A stretch of 32,996 nucleotides of DNA from Seminavis robusta (taxonomy: Eukaryota; Bacillariophyta; Bacillariophyceae; Naviculales; Naviculaceae). Each line of letters starts with the position of its first letter. Position 1 is the stretch's first letter. The translations under genes and the position numbers were made by a program. Positions 17,080 through 26,593 of this stretch are shown piece by piece. The notes beneath the pieces are model-generated. The model was not told the origin of the DNA. It saw only the letters and a list, made by a program, of their open reading frames with translations, and ran no database searches. The DNA lies in assembly GCA_903772945.1 (NCBI GenBank), contig CAICTM010001255.1, positions 1-32,996 of the forward strand. Direction: 5' to 3'.

Positions 17080-17870
17080 CTACTAGGGTTGGAGAAACAG
17101 TAAGCTTCTAAAGGATGTTCCTTGCAAAGTGCCATTTCTACTAGCCAAAGTTGATTTTTGCAGTGATTTCCACAAAGCCCGCATGTGCCAAGTGTCTGAT
17201 GGGTGTCTGCTTGCTGCTAGCTGCTTGATGGCATGACCTCACACTCAAGCAATTTTGTACTGTGGAGACCGATACCGTACGGTTAGATCGTTTGCTTCAG
17301 CCTCCCCTACGATCCTGGAGATGGCCATGTCTAATAACTATCTGCAACTCGGTACCTACCTGAACAATGGTCATGCTGATTACGTTCTGAAACGCAGCTG
17401 CTGGGCGCGGCGCCCAACATGTGATTGAGCTACCGTATGCATCCTCACCCGCCCAGCTAGCTAGACTTTATGGCACGGTACCGGGAGATAGTCGTATTGC
17501 TAGCTACAGTCTGGTTAGCCCTACCGTATGGTATGCAGAGCAATCAGACAGAATCATGGCCTACGGATCAGTCAGACTTCACACATCTATTGCCTTGCAG
17601 TCGTCTATACCAGCCATTATTATACAAGAGCAGAACCACCGACAACCTATTATAATTATTAGCTAGCTAGCTAGAAGTAAGCTAGCAACCACATGACATT
17701 GACCACCCATTGACGGGCTACTACCAGTAGGTATTACCTTGGGGACTGCACATCATGGAGACTCGGATCGAGGAAGGAGGGATGAGATGAATCGAATCAG
17801 TACAAAGATTCGACGGATGAGTGTTTCTCGATTGCATGCATGCATGAGCATGCAGCCAGGGAAAAAGGTT
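17080..17870. other. 3' flank of LRR copy 2 and gap to the four-helix gene
   Basis: 17089-17135 and 17151-17459 match the 3' flank of LRR copy 1 (see 6611-6935). After 17460 homology stops. The remainder carries a (CTAG)n palindrome at 17660-17674, TACCGTA words, GAATC-type words near 17785-17815 and a GCATGCATGCATGAGCATGC run near 17834-17853. The genes on either side converge, so both 3' UTRs lie here. No gene is seen. Confidence 0.6.
17151..17459. repeat. Duplicated 3' flank shared with LRR copy 1
   Basis: Partner of 6611-6935, colinear, moderately diverged, ending at CACCCGCCCAGCT. Its end marks the downstream limit of the LRR gene duplication. Confidence 0.75.
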
Positions 17871-19301
17871 TCACACTCCATCTTTTGAAATTTCCACTCC
17901 CATTACGTCTTGCTCCCGTTGGTCCTCCTCGGGGTGGTGATGATGATGAATCGACCCGTGACCTTCCTCCTCGTCACTTGGCGGTGAATCACTGTGTTCC
18001 TCTTCCCGGCCGCTACTACAAGATTCCACGCCATTGGTGTATTCCTCCTGGTCGTCACTGCTGTTATTATTGCCTGCACCACTGCGTTTGGATTCCCACT
18101 CGACTTCGACTCCCTCTTCTTCCTCCATTATTTGCTGTTGCTGCAATGCCAATTGTTGCAATTCATACGGCCGTCCTCCCGTGACTTGCCATTTTCCACA
18201 CGACAAGACGCCCGAAAAGAGAATGGTCCCGGCAATGGGATAGTAAATGAGATAGGAAAGTACGAGTTCGACAAAATAACTGACGACGAATTTGTAATCG
18301 GCAAAGTCTTGTGGACTGTAGTAGACATCTTGGAGTTGGGATTGGACAACCGTATGCGATTCGAAAATGTTGGGACCCTCCTCGTCCATAGTTGATGATG
18401 ATTGCTGTTGGAAGATTAGGGTCGTTGTAGTACCGTTGGTAGTCGTCGTGTTGGTGGCATTTTGAAAAAAGCTAAAAATCTGTGTCTCTTCTTCCTCATC
18501 GGCTTCAATGGCAGCTCGTAGTAGAACCGCAAACGAGGCAATGGCCGTAACGAGAATGACCGAAAGCACGACGAACACGGCTCCCGTATTGCGACCGCAT
18601 TGGAGACGCTGATCGCGTTGTTTGACACTGAGTCGAGGATTATCGGGCAGTTTGCAAAAGGCACACGCCGCCAATGACCAAATGGTATTGTCGTACAATC
18701 CATGCAAGAGTGCTCCGACCGTCCACAAGACGAGATTCCCCGTCGTGACACTGACGGACGAAATGGTCTGATCCAATTCACTCGACAACCCCGTTTTGGT
18801 GAGATTGGTTTCAAATTCGTAAAAGGACGCATCAAACGCATCATCTTGTTCGGTAAAGACAAATGCCAAGTAAATGATATTGGTCAATGCCAATCCAAAC
18901 AACATACTCCCAATCAGACTGATAGCACGAATCTTGCCACTGAGGGGATGATACGGATGATGAAAACAAATGCCAAAGAGGGGATGATTGTTCGTCATGT
19001 ACTGCCACCAGTCTTGGAGCCAGTAGGTATTGCCCGGTAAGTGATATGCGTGATTCAGTAGATACGGTTCTAGTTCTTGGCGGCGGCGAATCTCTTCTTC
19101 TTCTTCCTCATCATCATCATCATCTTCGTAGTCGTAGTCTTCCTCTGGATCCATCACCATTGTGTCTCTGGTGGATTTCTTCATCAAGCCGGGCATTCCA
19201 TCGTCCGATTCTTCCTCGTCCTTCAGATCGTCGTCTTCGCTCCGTTCCATGGATCGAACGGATGATAGTGGGGGTTCTCCTTCGTCATCTGGTGTTGTCA
19301 T
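17871..19301 (-). CDS. Four-helix membrane protein with acidic tails, function unknown
   Basis: 476 residues from the ATG at 19301. Residues 1-80 are highly acidic (an almost unbroken D/E run at 57-70). A W/H-rich stretch follows (WLQDWWQYMTNNHPLFGICFHH, about 94-115). Hydrophobic helices lie at about 125-149, 188-214, 240-263 and 339-366. Sequons NLT (166) and NAT/NTT/NGT (281-291) fall in the first and third loops, and the basic residues in the loop between helices 2 and 3 suit the cytosol. Together they give one consistent topology: both ends inside, loops 1 and 3 outside. The C-terminal tail (370-476) is Gln/Glu/Ser/His-rich. I recognise no family, and channel, scaffold or tetraspan roles are all open. 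The low-complexity tails are coded by triplet runs, e.g. TCTTCTTC on the plus strand. Confidence 0.82.
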   Translation of the reverse strand: MTTPDDEGEPPLSSVRSMERSEDDDLKDEEESDDGMPGLMKKSTRDTMVMDPEEDYDYEDDDDDEEEEEEIRRRQELEPYLLNHAYHLPGNTYWLQDWWQYMTNNHPLFGICFHHPYHPLSGKIRAISLIGSMLFGLALTNIIYLAFVFTEQDDAFDASFYEFETNLTKTGLSSELDQTISSVSVTTGNLVLWTVGALLHGLYDNTIWSLAACAFCKLPDNPRLSVKQRDQRLQCGRNTGAVFVVLSVILVTAIASFAVLLRAAIEADEEEETQIFSFFQNATNTTTTNGTTTTLIFQQQSSSTMDEEGPNIFESHTVVQSQLQDVYYSPQDFADYKFVVSYFVELVLSYLIYYPIAGTILFSGVLSCGKWQVTGGRPYELQQLALQQQQIMEEEEGVEVEWESKRSGAGNNNSSDDQEEYTNGVESCSSGREEEHSDSPPSDEEEGHGSIHHHHHPEEDQREQDVMGVEISKDGV

Positions 19302-19910
19302 GGTGTAGCTAGCTAGTGATAGATTGTGAGACTATCTGGCTAGATCTATTGCTTGGTGATCAAGAGGAGGTCCTGAAGTCTTTTTGTGCCAGTCGGGGAA
19401 TTATGATTGTGAGCTTGAGCTACACTCTATACTAGTAGCAAGCACTCGATCTTTCATCGGATCGATACAGCAGCATCCCATTTCATCGGTCCTCTTTCGT
19501 CTCCAAACTTACAAAAGGATCCAGTGACGCTTTTAATTCAAAATTATGACCATGTGGAAACGTTATCATTGCCAAACTTTCTCGTAAGTAGAAGCATCCT
19601 CAAATTTGGTCACTTACAGAGTACGAATGAGTTTGCCCATGGTAATTAAATCACTATTAACGATACTAAAGTGTTCCGGTGAGCCGTGGATACACCGTAC
19701 ATGTATTGCATAACCGAGGTATGCATACCGGTAGCTAGCTGGGTTGTTGGTGGCAGGTACCATACCGGAATGGTTCTTGAATCTATCAGTTGCAGGACCA
19801 ACGCAGATGCCTTGTGCTTAGTGGTTCCGTACCGTCTATCCTCTCTAGAGAAGTTAGTTATAATCTAGCTAGATAGTCTACATGTAGCTCTGCAAACAAA
19901 CCCGTACCTA

Positions 19911-19930
19911 CTAGCTAGCTAGCTAGCTAG
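19911..19930. repeat. (CTAG)5 palindromic run
   Basis: Twenty bases of perfect CTAG repeat, the longest of the many CTAGCTAG patches in the window. Other runs are at 13324-13335 and 17660-17674. Confidence 0.95.
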
Positions 19931-20493
19931 ACTTGATGCTGATGTTTCGAGGGACAGTTGGAACGATGGATGGGCCAGCCATCTTGTTAGGAGCTTTCTA
20001 AAAGAAGAACTTTTTTGCAAGCGCGTCGCTGCCTAGCTAGCTGCCTGCCTGTCTCACAAGCAACAAGCAATAATTCCTTTCTGGCCGGCCGAGACGAGAA
20101 ATCTTTCGGTAGGAGAACGTGGTTTACCGGTACCGTAGTCTGCCGTGGCCCTCGGGATGGATGAGTGGCGTCGCGTTAGCCATTGATTATTGCAAGAAGA
20201 CTTGCCTTTGCTTCCCGAGGAGGATTGTTTCGAATCGACTCATCTCATCTCTCAAGGCAGCCAAGCCCGACAAATTTGTTTCTCGAGCAAAAGCATTCCC
20301 ACAGGTACAGCCATTAGTTCAATAATTTTGCTGCACCACTCCGTCGATGCATCGCATGAGTCGGGTCATCGCTGGACTGTTTCTTCTCACGGGGATGAGC
20401 AAACTTGCCCATGGCTCTGTGTTGAATTTGTTAGAGCGTTTTTTTTTAAATTGTGTTCTCTAAGCCAATCTTTTACTTTGGCTGTTTTTCTCT

Positions 20494-20627
20494 ATTGGAT
20501 TTGATTGGATTGCATTGGATTAGATTGGATTGCATTGAATTATAGTTTACTATATAAATAACAGTAATATTTGGAATCCAATTCAATCCAATTCAATGCA
20601 ATCCAATCAAATGCAATCCAATTAAAT
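20494..20627. repeat. Inverted pair of ATTGG/CCAAT pentamer arrays
   Basis: Ten pentamers of ATTGG type at 20494-20543 face ten of CCAAT type at 20578-20627 across a 34-base A/T-rich spacer. The arms are imperfectly complementary over about 50 bases and could form a long hairpin or cruciform. Variant pentamers (ATTGC, ATTGA, ATTTG) recur in both arms in similar order, which suggests one arm was copied from the other. Confidence 0.88.
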
Positions 20628-20778
20628 TTATCTTCTGGCAAAAATACGAATTTCGTCTTTTTAACTGATTTTGGCGAGTCTCACTCCATTACATGTACAA
20701 TACAGGGCTATTGCAAGATTTGCCCATCCCCCACCTAGCTAGCTACGATCGAGAGCGATCTTACAGCTGGCTAGCTGG

Positions 20779-20793
20779 CAGACAGACAGACAG
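20779..20793. repeat. (CAGA)n microsatellite
   Basis: Short tetramer run, CAGACAGACAGACAG. Confidence 0.9.
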
Positions 20794-20990
20794 TCTGGTC
20801 TTACCTCGCTATACCGGTAGCTAGCTAGTATAGATGATAGTAGCTAGCCGGGTAGTAGATACGCAGCATAGAATCATGCCAGCCGACTCACGATGGCCCA
20901 ATTTCTTTGCTGTTTCTTAACGTCATCGCTGTATGTATTAGCTAATAGTCTGCTGGACAGGGAATCAGCCAGGGGTCGGAGCAACCCACA

Positions 20991-21320
20991 CATGCATGAT
21001 GATCACTGCCATCAAGCAATGCATGGTTGCGCCCTTGATCATCGTGGCAACTGCCTCCTTTACAAAGGCGGCCGAGGAGCGACGCACCACGAGTATGCAA
21101 ATCGGATCATGCATTCGCTCCAATGTCATTTGCTTTGCATGCAATAGTACTGTTGCTTGCCACTCATGCATGATCACTGCCATCATCAAGCAATGGTTGC
21201 CCTTGATGACAAGCAACTCGCCTCTCCAAACGCGACGGACACACCACGAGCGAGAAAGCTTGATCTAATCGGATCGTTCCAGGGTCATGTTGCTTGCATA
21301 CGGTACGGTTGCTAACAAAC
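20991..21320. repeat. Tandem duplication of a non-coding unit of about 155-174 bp
   Basis: Unit 1 (20991-21164) starts CATGCATGATGATCACTGCC and unit 2 (about 21165-21320) starts CATGCATGATCACTGCC. Matching landmarks follow in the same order: CATCAAGCAATG, GTTGC-CCTTGAT, GCGACG-ACCACGAG, ATCGGATC, GTCAT-TTGCTTGCAT and the closing GTTGCT. Unit 2 has several deletions. Neither unit has a long conserved frame. Confidence 0.8.
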
Positions 21321-23324
21321 AACCATCTACTTTTATAAAAGTTGCTTCGTTATCAGCCTTATCATCACCATCCCTCGGCTTGCTTCACATGCATGTATAT
21401 ATTGTTCCAACAGTGCTCCAATTCAATTCCACTACCGGTAGCTACCGTATGGCTGATAGCTCACCATCCAGTGTCTGCTTTGCTTCGCGTGTAAATACGG
21501 CACCATGTTATGCACACTCGAGTAAGTCAACAACTCAACTCCAATTGTATGCACTGCCTTGATCTTTCTCTCTCTCTCCACTTGTACTACTAGTAATGTT
21601 CTGCTTGCTTCGCTTACTACTTCAACAACAGGTACCATGTAAAGAATTTGCCAGCCTCATTCATCAACAAAAAGGGAAAGGTAATGGTCAAGACGGCAAC
21701 AAGACGCAACATTTTGGCTTTTGGGTGCTTTAGCTAGTACGGTATGTGGACGGAGTAGCTGTTGCTTCCTTCCTTGCTTGTTTTGCTGTTGATTTTGGAT
21801 CTTCCGAGATTGTGGTCTATCTATGGTCCAACCGATCATCTGCCTGCCAGGGTCCTTGGGTGCACGGTGCGGTGTCAGCCAATATTTTGAGGGCTGCCAG
21901 TAGACTACATGTATTTGAGTGCGTTGGCGGTGTAACAAGGTCACACAACCGCAAATTGGAAGTTTTGGTAAGAGTACCTTCGTCCTTGATTTACGGCTAC
22001 TTGCTCGCCTGCTGCTTCTCTCATCTATAACGCACCATGTGGCTGGAAGATAGCTTGTGTGCTAGCTAGCTCACCGGTTCCAATCTGGGTCGTTGGGTGT
22101 TCATTATTTTAAAAAACGACTGACCATGCGAAAGAACCCAAGTTTCAGCTACTCAGAGCTCCACTCAGTATTTTGTTGGGTGCGAATTTTGAAAAGACAT
22201 CATTGGTCGTTCTCCCCTCCTTTTTCGATACGTTATCCCAGAGTAATGATCGTATGAAAATCTTCTGGGATTGTGACCTCTAATCGGACCAGTTTGGGAG
22301 CTTACTACCTATTGCAAGCTACTAGCTAGAGTAGCTACTCCTGTGTAAAGTCAAGAGCGTGGATGTGGCAACAGCAGCAAACAGCCTGAAAGCGCGCGCC
22401 TGCGTGCGATGTGTGAATGAAGCAACCCGCAACAGCCCCAAACGCCCAACCCTTGGCCAACACTTTTGGGCAAGGGTCGTCTGGGTGAGGCACGATACAG
22501 GTTCGGAGTGACGATGATGGGCCGCGATACCGCATACCGTATGCCAGCTTATTAGCCCCCATAGCTCTATCCATGTATTTTTGTATTCTTACATAGCCAG
22601 AATAGTTTGCGTGCGTGCCAATAAAGCAAGTCAGTACCGGCACACTCGAACGTCAAAGCAACTCACTCCATCAATGGATGATCTATGATGACGGCACTCA
22701 ACGACCCTGCTCATTGGCAGATGGTCGATTCGAATGTCACTGCCACTCGAAAGCATTCGTCATTTCACAAAACCCCAAATCAGGCAGCCCCCTACAAAAA
22801 GAAAACCAGAAAGAAAGGGCCAGCCATTGACGACGCGTAACGATGCTGTTGGCAGAGGTGGCTGCCGTAAACGATGCTGCGATAGAGTCCGACCTAGACG
22901 TTCGGTGCATGAAACAGGAGAACACGACTTGAACCTTCGATGTATTGATAAATGAGCCAGCTCGATCGTTCCCTAGCCAGCTAAAGTTCGTTCGGCTAAC
23001 CGGCCATGGTCAACGTGGTCCGAATCGTACAGTACCAGAAAAGTTTGTTGCAGCCGAAAAGTAGAACCCCAGAGACCTTTCAACTCTCGGTAGTACGATG
23101 TACCTCAGGTGTGTATCGTAACGACAGACTACGACTTCTTGTCGTACGGTCTTGTTGTTCCGCCAGCCAAAGTGTCGGGTGACTACTGTGATGGTTACTT
23201 CGTATCCTGCCTCCAACCAGGATCTCTTGTTAGGCTAAGATCGTCCCGTCTCTCACAATTGAGTCAGTGTCACTCCAGCTGGGATGCAACTCCTGTCCCA
23301 TCCTGGCTTGATCAGCGTAGCCCT

Positions 23325-23345
23325 ACCGTACCGCACCGGTACGGT
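23325..23345. repeat. Perfect 9-bp hairpin of ACCGTACCG
   Basis: ACCGTACCG (23325-23333), loop CAC, then CGGTACGGT (23337-23345). It is one of several palindromic TACCGGTA-type sites in the 23.3-23.65 kb interval. Confidence 0.85.
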
Positions 23346-23402
23346 GGTTTGGCATCAATTCAGTTTTGGTTCCTTGATTATGACAATGTCTCACGCCTCC
23401 TA

Positions 23403-23424
23403 CCTGCCTGCCTGCCTGCCTGCC
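23403..23424. repeat. (CCTG)n microsatellite
   Basis: CCTG/TGCC tetramer run, five and a half units. Confidence 0.95.
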
Positions 23425-23592
23425 TTACAAAACGCGCTTGAAGCAAAGACAATCTCTAAGCAACGTCAAAGGCAGCCTCACTCGTGGAAGGTTTTTGGTG
23501 AGGGAAGTGCTACGGTAGGTACCGGTATTGGTACATTGGTGATCGACGCCCATAATGACGTGCCGGTAACCATGAAGCGAATTGCTATTCCT

Positions 23593-23616
23593 CCGTACCG
23601 GTACCGTACCGGTACC
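23593..23616. repeat. 11-bp tandem of CCGTACCGGTA
   Basis: Two exact copies of CCGTACCGGTA plus CC. Each unit contains the palindrome TACCGGTA, and GGTACC palindromes overlap them. A TACCGGTATTGGTAC site lies 60-70 bp upstream. Confidence 0.9.
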
Positions 23617-24631
23617 TAGGGTGCTTGTCCATTGGCTTGTTTGTTGGTTTTTAATTCCTCCGTACCGTACGATGAACGCACAATCCGTCCCACTGGAAGC
23701 AACGGCAACCTGGAGTGTTACGACCAACCGTCAAGGCCTCGCAGCGCGAAGTATACGATAGGATAGGTCTAATTTGATCGTTTCATTGTTCTGTACTGTA
23801 GCTACTTTCTGTGGATTTCGCTCGATGAAAACGGAGGACCAACTCCGACTGTAACGAAGTCCAGGTCACCGTCCAATTTCCATGAGAGGCGACGGGGCTG
23901 CAGAATCGAATCACTAATCGTGTGGCCCGTATTTACCACTTTTGGTGTTCATCTTAGCCTAGACCCAAATCTGCTGGAGAGTGTAGCTAGCTACCGTACA
24001 CGGAAATTCAAACAGTGGAAGAACATCTACGGAAGCTCACTCTGTGAATGCAAGTACCAGGTACCAAGCCCTATGGCTCAGGACGAGGCTAGATAGGTGG
24101 CGTACCGTATTGTACCCGCAGCACTTCGAGCATTGACGCCGAAGCAATACATGTCCACGAAACCGTGACTGGATCCATCGAGCACCGCTGAGCAAGTCCC
24201 GGTACCACCAACAGTAGATGCGGTAGACTCGCCCCCCAATACTGTAACCAGTTTCGCTTCTATGCAGCGCGATGCCGGGCTCATAGCGGGACTGGTGGTG
24301 TAGTGGCTGAAAGGAAACCTAGCTAGCTTCCTTCTATCGAAATCTCAGCCAAGACATATCTAAAAGGTGATCAAAAATACGAGCAGCCAGGAGACCAAGA
24401 ATGACTTTCTGTTCGGCAATTCATGCAAGAAGTGCCCGTGCAGTTTTGGTCAAGCTCTTGTTTCGCGGCAGCAATCTGGATCGAAGGCATGGCTGAACCA
24501 GCTTCCAGAGACCGCCACGATGCATCCAACTCTTTTGGACAAAACAGGTACCAGATATACAAAAGGTATGGTACGGTATGCCCCTCAGTGGCAAAGCTAT
24601 ATTGAAACTCATCAACTGACTGAAGACAATC

Positions 24632-26593
24632 ATGCTGCTGCCAACATTGATGATGTGGATATTAACAATAGAGTTCCTGTTCCTTGTGGCGTTGGCAACC
24701 TCCACTGTCGCTGGTAGTTCCGGCAGTGCTAGCAGTGGCAAAACAACGTTTCAAACTCAGTTGATATTCACACACCGACTGGACCTTTCTGCAGAAGTCT
24801 ACGAGCAAGAGCTTCCATTCAACGCGGAAATGATGGAGGAGTGGATTCCAGCAGAAGATATCGCCCAACTGGAATCCCTCCTCTTGGATACCCTTAACCG
24901 ACCACCACCACCACATGTAGAGACGACAGACGACTCAGAGCCGGCACAAATGACACAAATAACCTCCGTCCATGCGGAATCCCAGGGCTTCCTCCTCCTT
25001 AGAAAACTTCCACGAAACAGCAATAACAACAACAACCCTGAAGTCATACAGGTCGAGGTGGAAATTACCTACACCATTCATGGTCTCTGCCAAGGCCCTG
25101 GCTGTACTGCTGTGGAGGAAAAGCACGAAGCTCAAGATATTATCACTGGAGTTTTGCCATCAGGAAGGCGACTCCGAGGTCAGGGACAACAACCACAACA
25201 ACTAAAAGAAGATGAACAACAAAAAGAAGAAGAAGAAGAGCCAATGACCAGAAGTGGATATCATCCGAGCCTGCAAGACGCGTTTCTACAGAGGGCACGG
25301 TCTCGAATACTCACGAAACAACCACACAGCCACCATGATACTGATAATTACTTCTCCGTCAAAACAAAGGGTTCCATATGGGAGGACCTCCTCGGAACAA
25401 GGCCAATTCAAAGTGCCATCCGCGAGCACACCCAGACCAACCCAAAGAGCAACCACCGCGATCTGCAGAATAGTGAAGCTTTGATTGACGTTGTCGAAGT
25501 TGTTTGTGACCCACTAGTGCTGTCACTGGAAACTTCCATTGGCATTGATCTCCCAGGAGATTGGAGGGATTTGGTCAATCATCATGATAGCCACAACAAC
25601 AGGACCATTACCATTGCCAATGAGACCATGACGGTGGTGGATGCCCTCAATGTGTCGTTTGTGGAAACCTACAATGCTCTCGTATTTCCCCTTTGTGACT
25701 GGCCGTATTTTCGAAAAGTGTCGGGAGCACAAGCCAGTATTGCCACCCTTTTTGATCCCTTTGGAAATACCACCACAGTGGCCTTTGACGTGCTGGCAGA
25801 GTGCCGGAATTGTGGCCCGGACACGCCACTTTTTCAAGTGATTAATGATAACACGAATGGTTCTTCCGTGCTCTCGCCAGCAAGCACCTCAACAGTTCGA
25901 ACGGAAGCATCCAATGTGGTTGTCCGACAAGGGTTGGGATTGACAGATGATGGATGTCTCTGTCCCAGACCCGATGATACTACAGTGTTCCGTGCTCCCA
26001 CATTGGAGGAATTCACGGCAGCATTCCTATCAGAACTGGCTAAGATCCATCTTCCGCCACAAGAGGAGGATGACAAGGAACTAAAAGATGTGCCATGTGC
26101 CTCGGATGTGCGGGAGTTCACTTCTTATGTCTTTTTGGACTTTACGATGAATCGGAGCAGTGATTTCCAAACTATTCCTGAACAAGATCGGAATGTTTTG
26201 GCGCAGAGTTTCACAAGTCTGTACAACCAGCTTTCCTTCCAGTCCTGCGATCCATTTTTTCGCAATGTGTTGGCAGCAAAACTGGAACTCAATGCTGATG
26301 CCGCCCTTCTTCGACGGCAGCTCCAAGAACAGATAAATCCCAATGCTTTTTCTGCCAACACTATCTCTAGGAATGGCACCAACATTACCCAAATCCAAAC
26401 ACAAACACCCATTGCCCACAATCTCAACGAAACAACACCAGAAATAGTTGCCGGAGCCACAACTGGAGCTGTTTTTGAAGTCACCGGTCGCGATGCCGTG
26501 GTATGGTTACCTGTCCTAGCCCAACTGTCACTTTTTGAGGAAGAGGAGCTATTTTGCAGCTGTCTAGCTTGCCATGATGGACATTTTTTGTGA
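24632..26593 (+). CDS. Secreted, Asn-glycosylated repeat protein, function unknown
   Basis: 653 residues. The first 28 form a signal peptide (hydrophobic core about 8-22, TSTVAG at the likely cleavage site), so the product should enter the secretory pathway. No later membrane helix is seen. A Gln/Glu-rich linker (184-204) with a basic GRRLRG just before it separates an N-terminal part (ending GLCQGPGC, 151-158) from two related modules. Module 1 has TYNALVFPLCDWPYFRKV (346-363) and ends ECRNCGPDTPLF (390-401). Module 2 has LYNQLSFQSCDPFFRNV (530-546) and ends CSCLACHDGHF (642-652). About nine sequons fall in the C-terminal half (e.g. 323, 330, 340, 379, 581, 584, 599). I recognise no characterised family. 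Extracellular matrix, cell-wall or surface recognition would fit, but this is inference. Met7 or Met8 could also start the signal peptide. Confidence 0.85.
   Translation: MLLPTLMMWILTIEFLFLVALATSTVAGSSGSASSGKTTFQTQLIFTHRLDLSAEVYEQELPFNAEMMEEWIPAEDIAQLESLLLDTLNRPPPPHVETTDDSEPAQMTQITSVHAESQGFLLLRKLPRNSNNNNNPEVIQVEVEITYTIHGLCQGPGCTAVEEKHEAQDIITGVLPSGRRLRGQGQQPQQLKEDEQQKEEEEEPMTRSGYHPSLQDAFLQRARSRILTKQPHSHHDTDNYFSVKTKGSIWEDLLGTRPIQSAIREHTQTNPKSNHRDLQNSEALIDVVEVVCDPLVLSLETSIGIDLPGDWRDLVNHHDSHNNRTITIANETMTVVDALNVSFVETYNALVFPLCDWPYFRKVSGAQASIATLFDPFGNTTTVAFDVLAECRNCGPDTPLFQVINDNTNGSSVLSPASTSTVRTEASNVVVRQGLGLTDDGCLCPRPDDTTVFRAPTLEEFTAAFLSELAKIHLPPQEEDDKELKDVPCASDVREFTSYVFLDFTMNRSSDFQTIPEQDRNVLAQSFTSLYNQLSFQSCDPFFRNVLAAKLELNADAALLRRQLQEQINPNAFSANTISRNGTNITQIQTQTPIAHNLNETTPEIVAGATTGAVFEVTGRDAVVWLPVLAQLSLFEEEELFCSCLACHDGHFL

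Larger units (their letters stand above)
19302..24631. other. Long gene-poor stretch
   Basis: Over 5 kb without a supportable gene; the longest ATG/TTG frames (about 115 codons) have no motif and overlap on both strands. It is dense in CTAGCTAG words (19911-19930, 20030-20045, 20735-20745, 20815-20830, 22060-22072), in TACCGGTA/GGTACC words (19685-19770, 23320-23345, 23510-23620, 24055-24065), and in GCATGCAT words near 20990-21170. The repeats listed separately account for most of its visible structure. The last few hundred bases are the promoter side of the secreted-protein gene. Confidence 0.6.

Noticed and set aside
20991..21320. Duplicated small coding gene
   Set aside because: Frames across the two units are broken by indels that are not multiples of three, so no protein is conserved between them.
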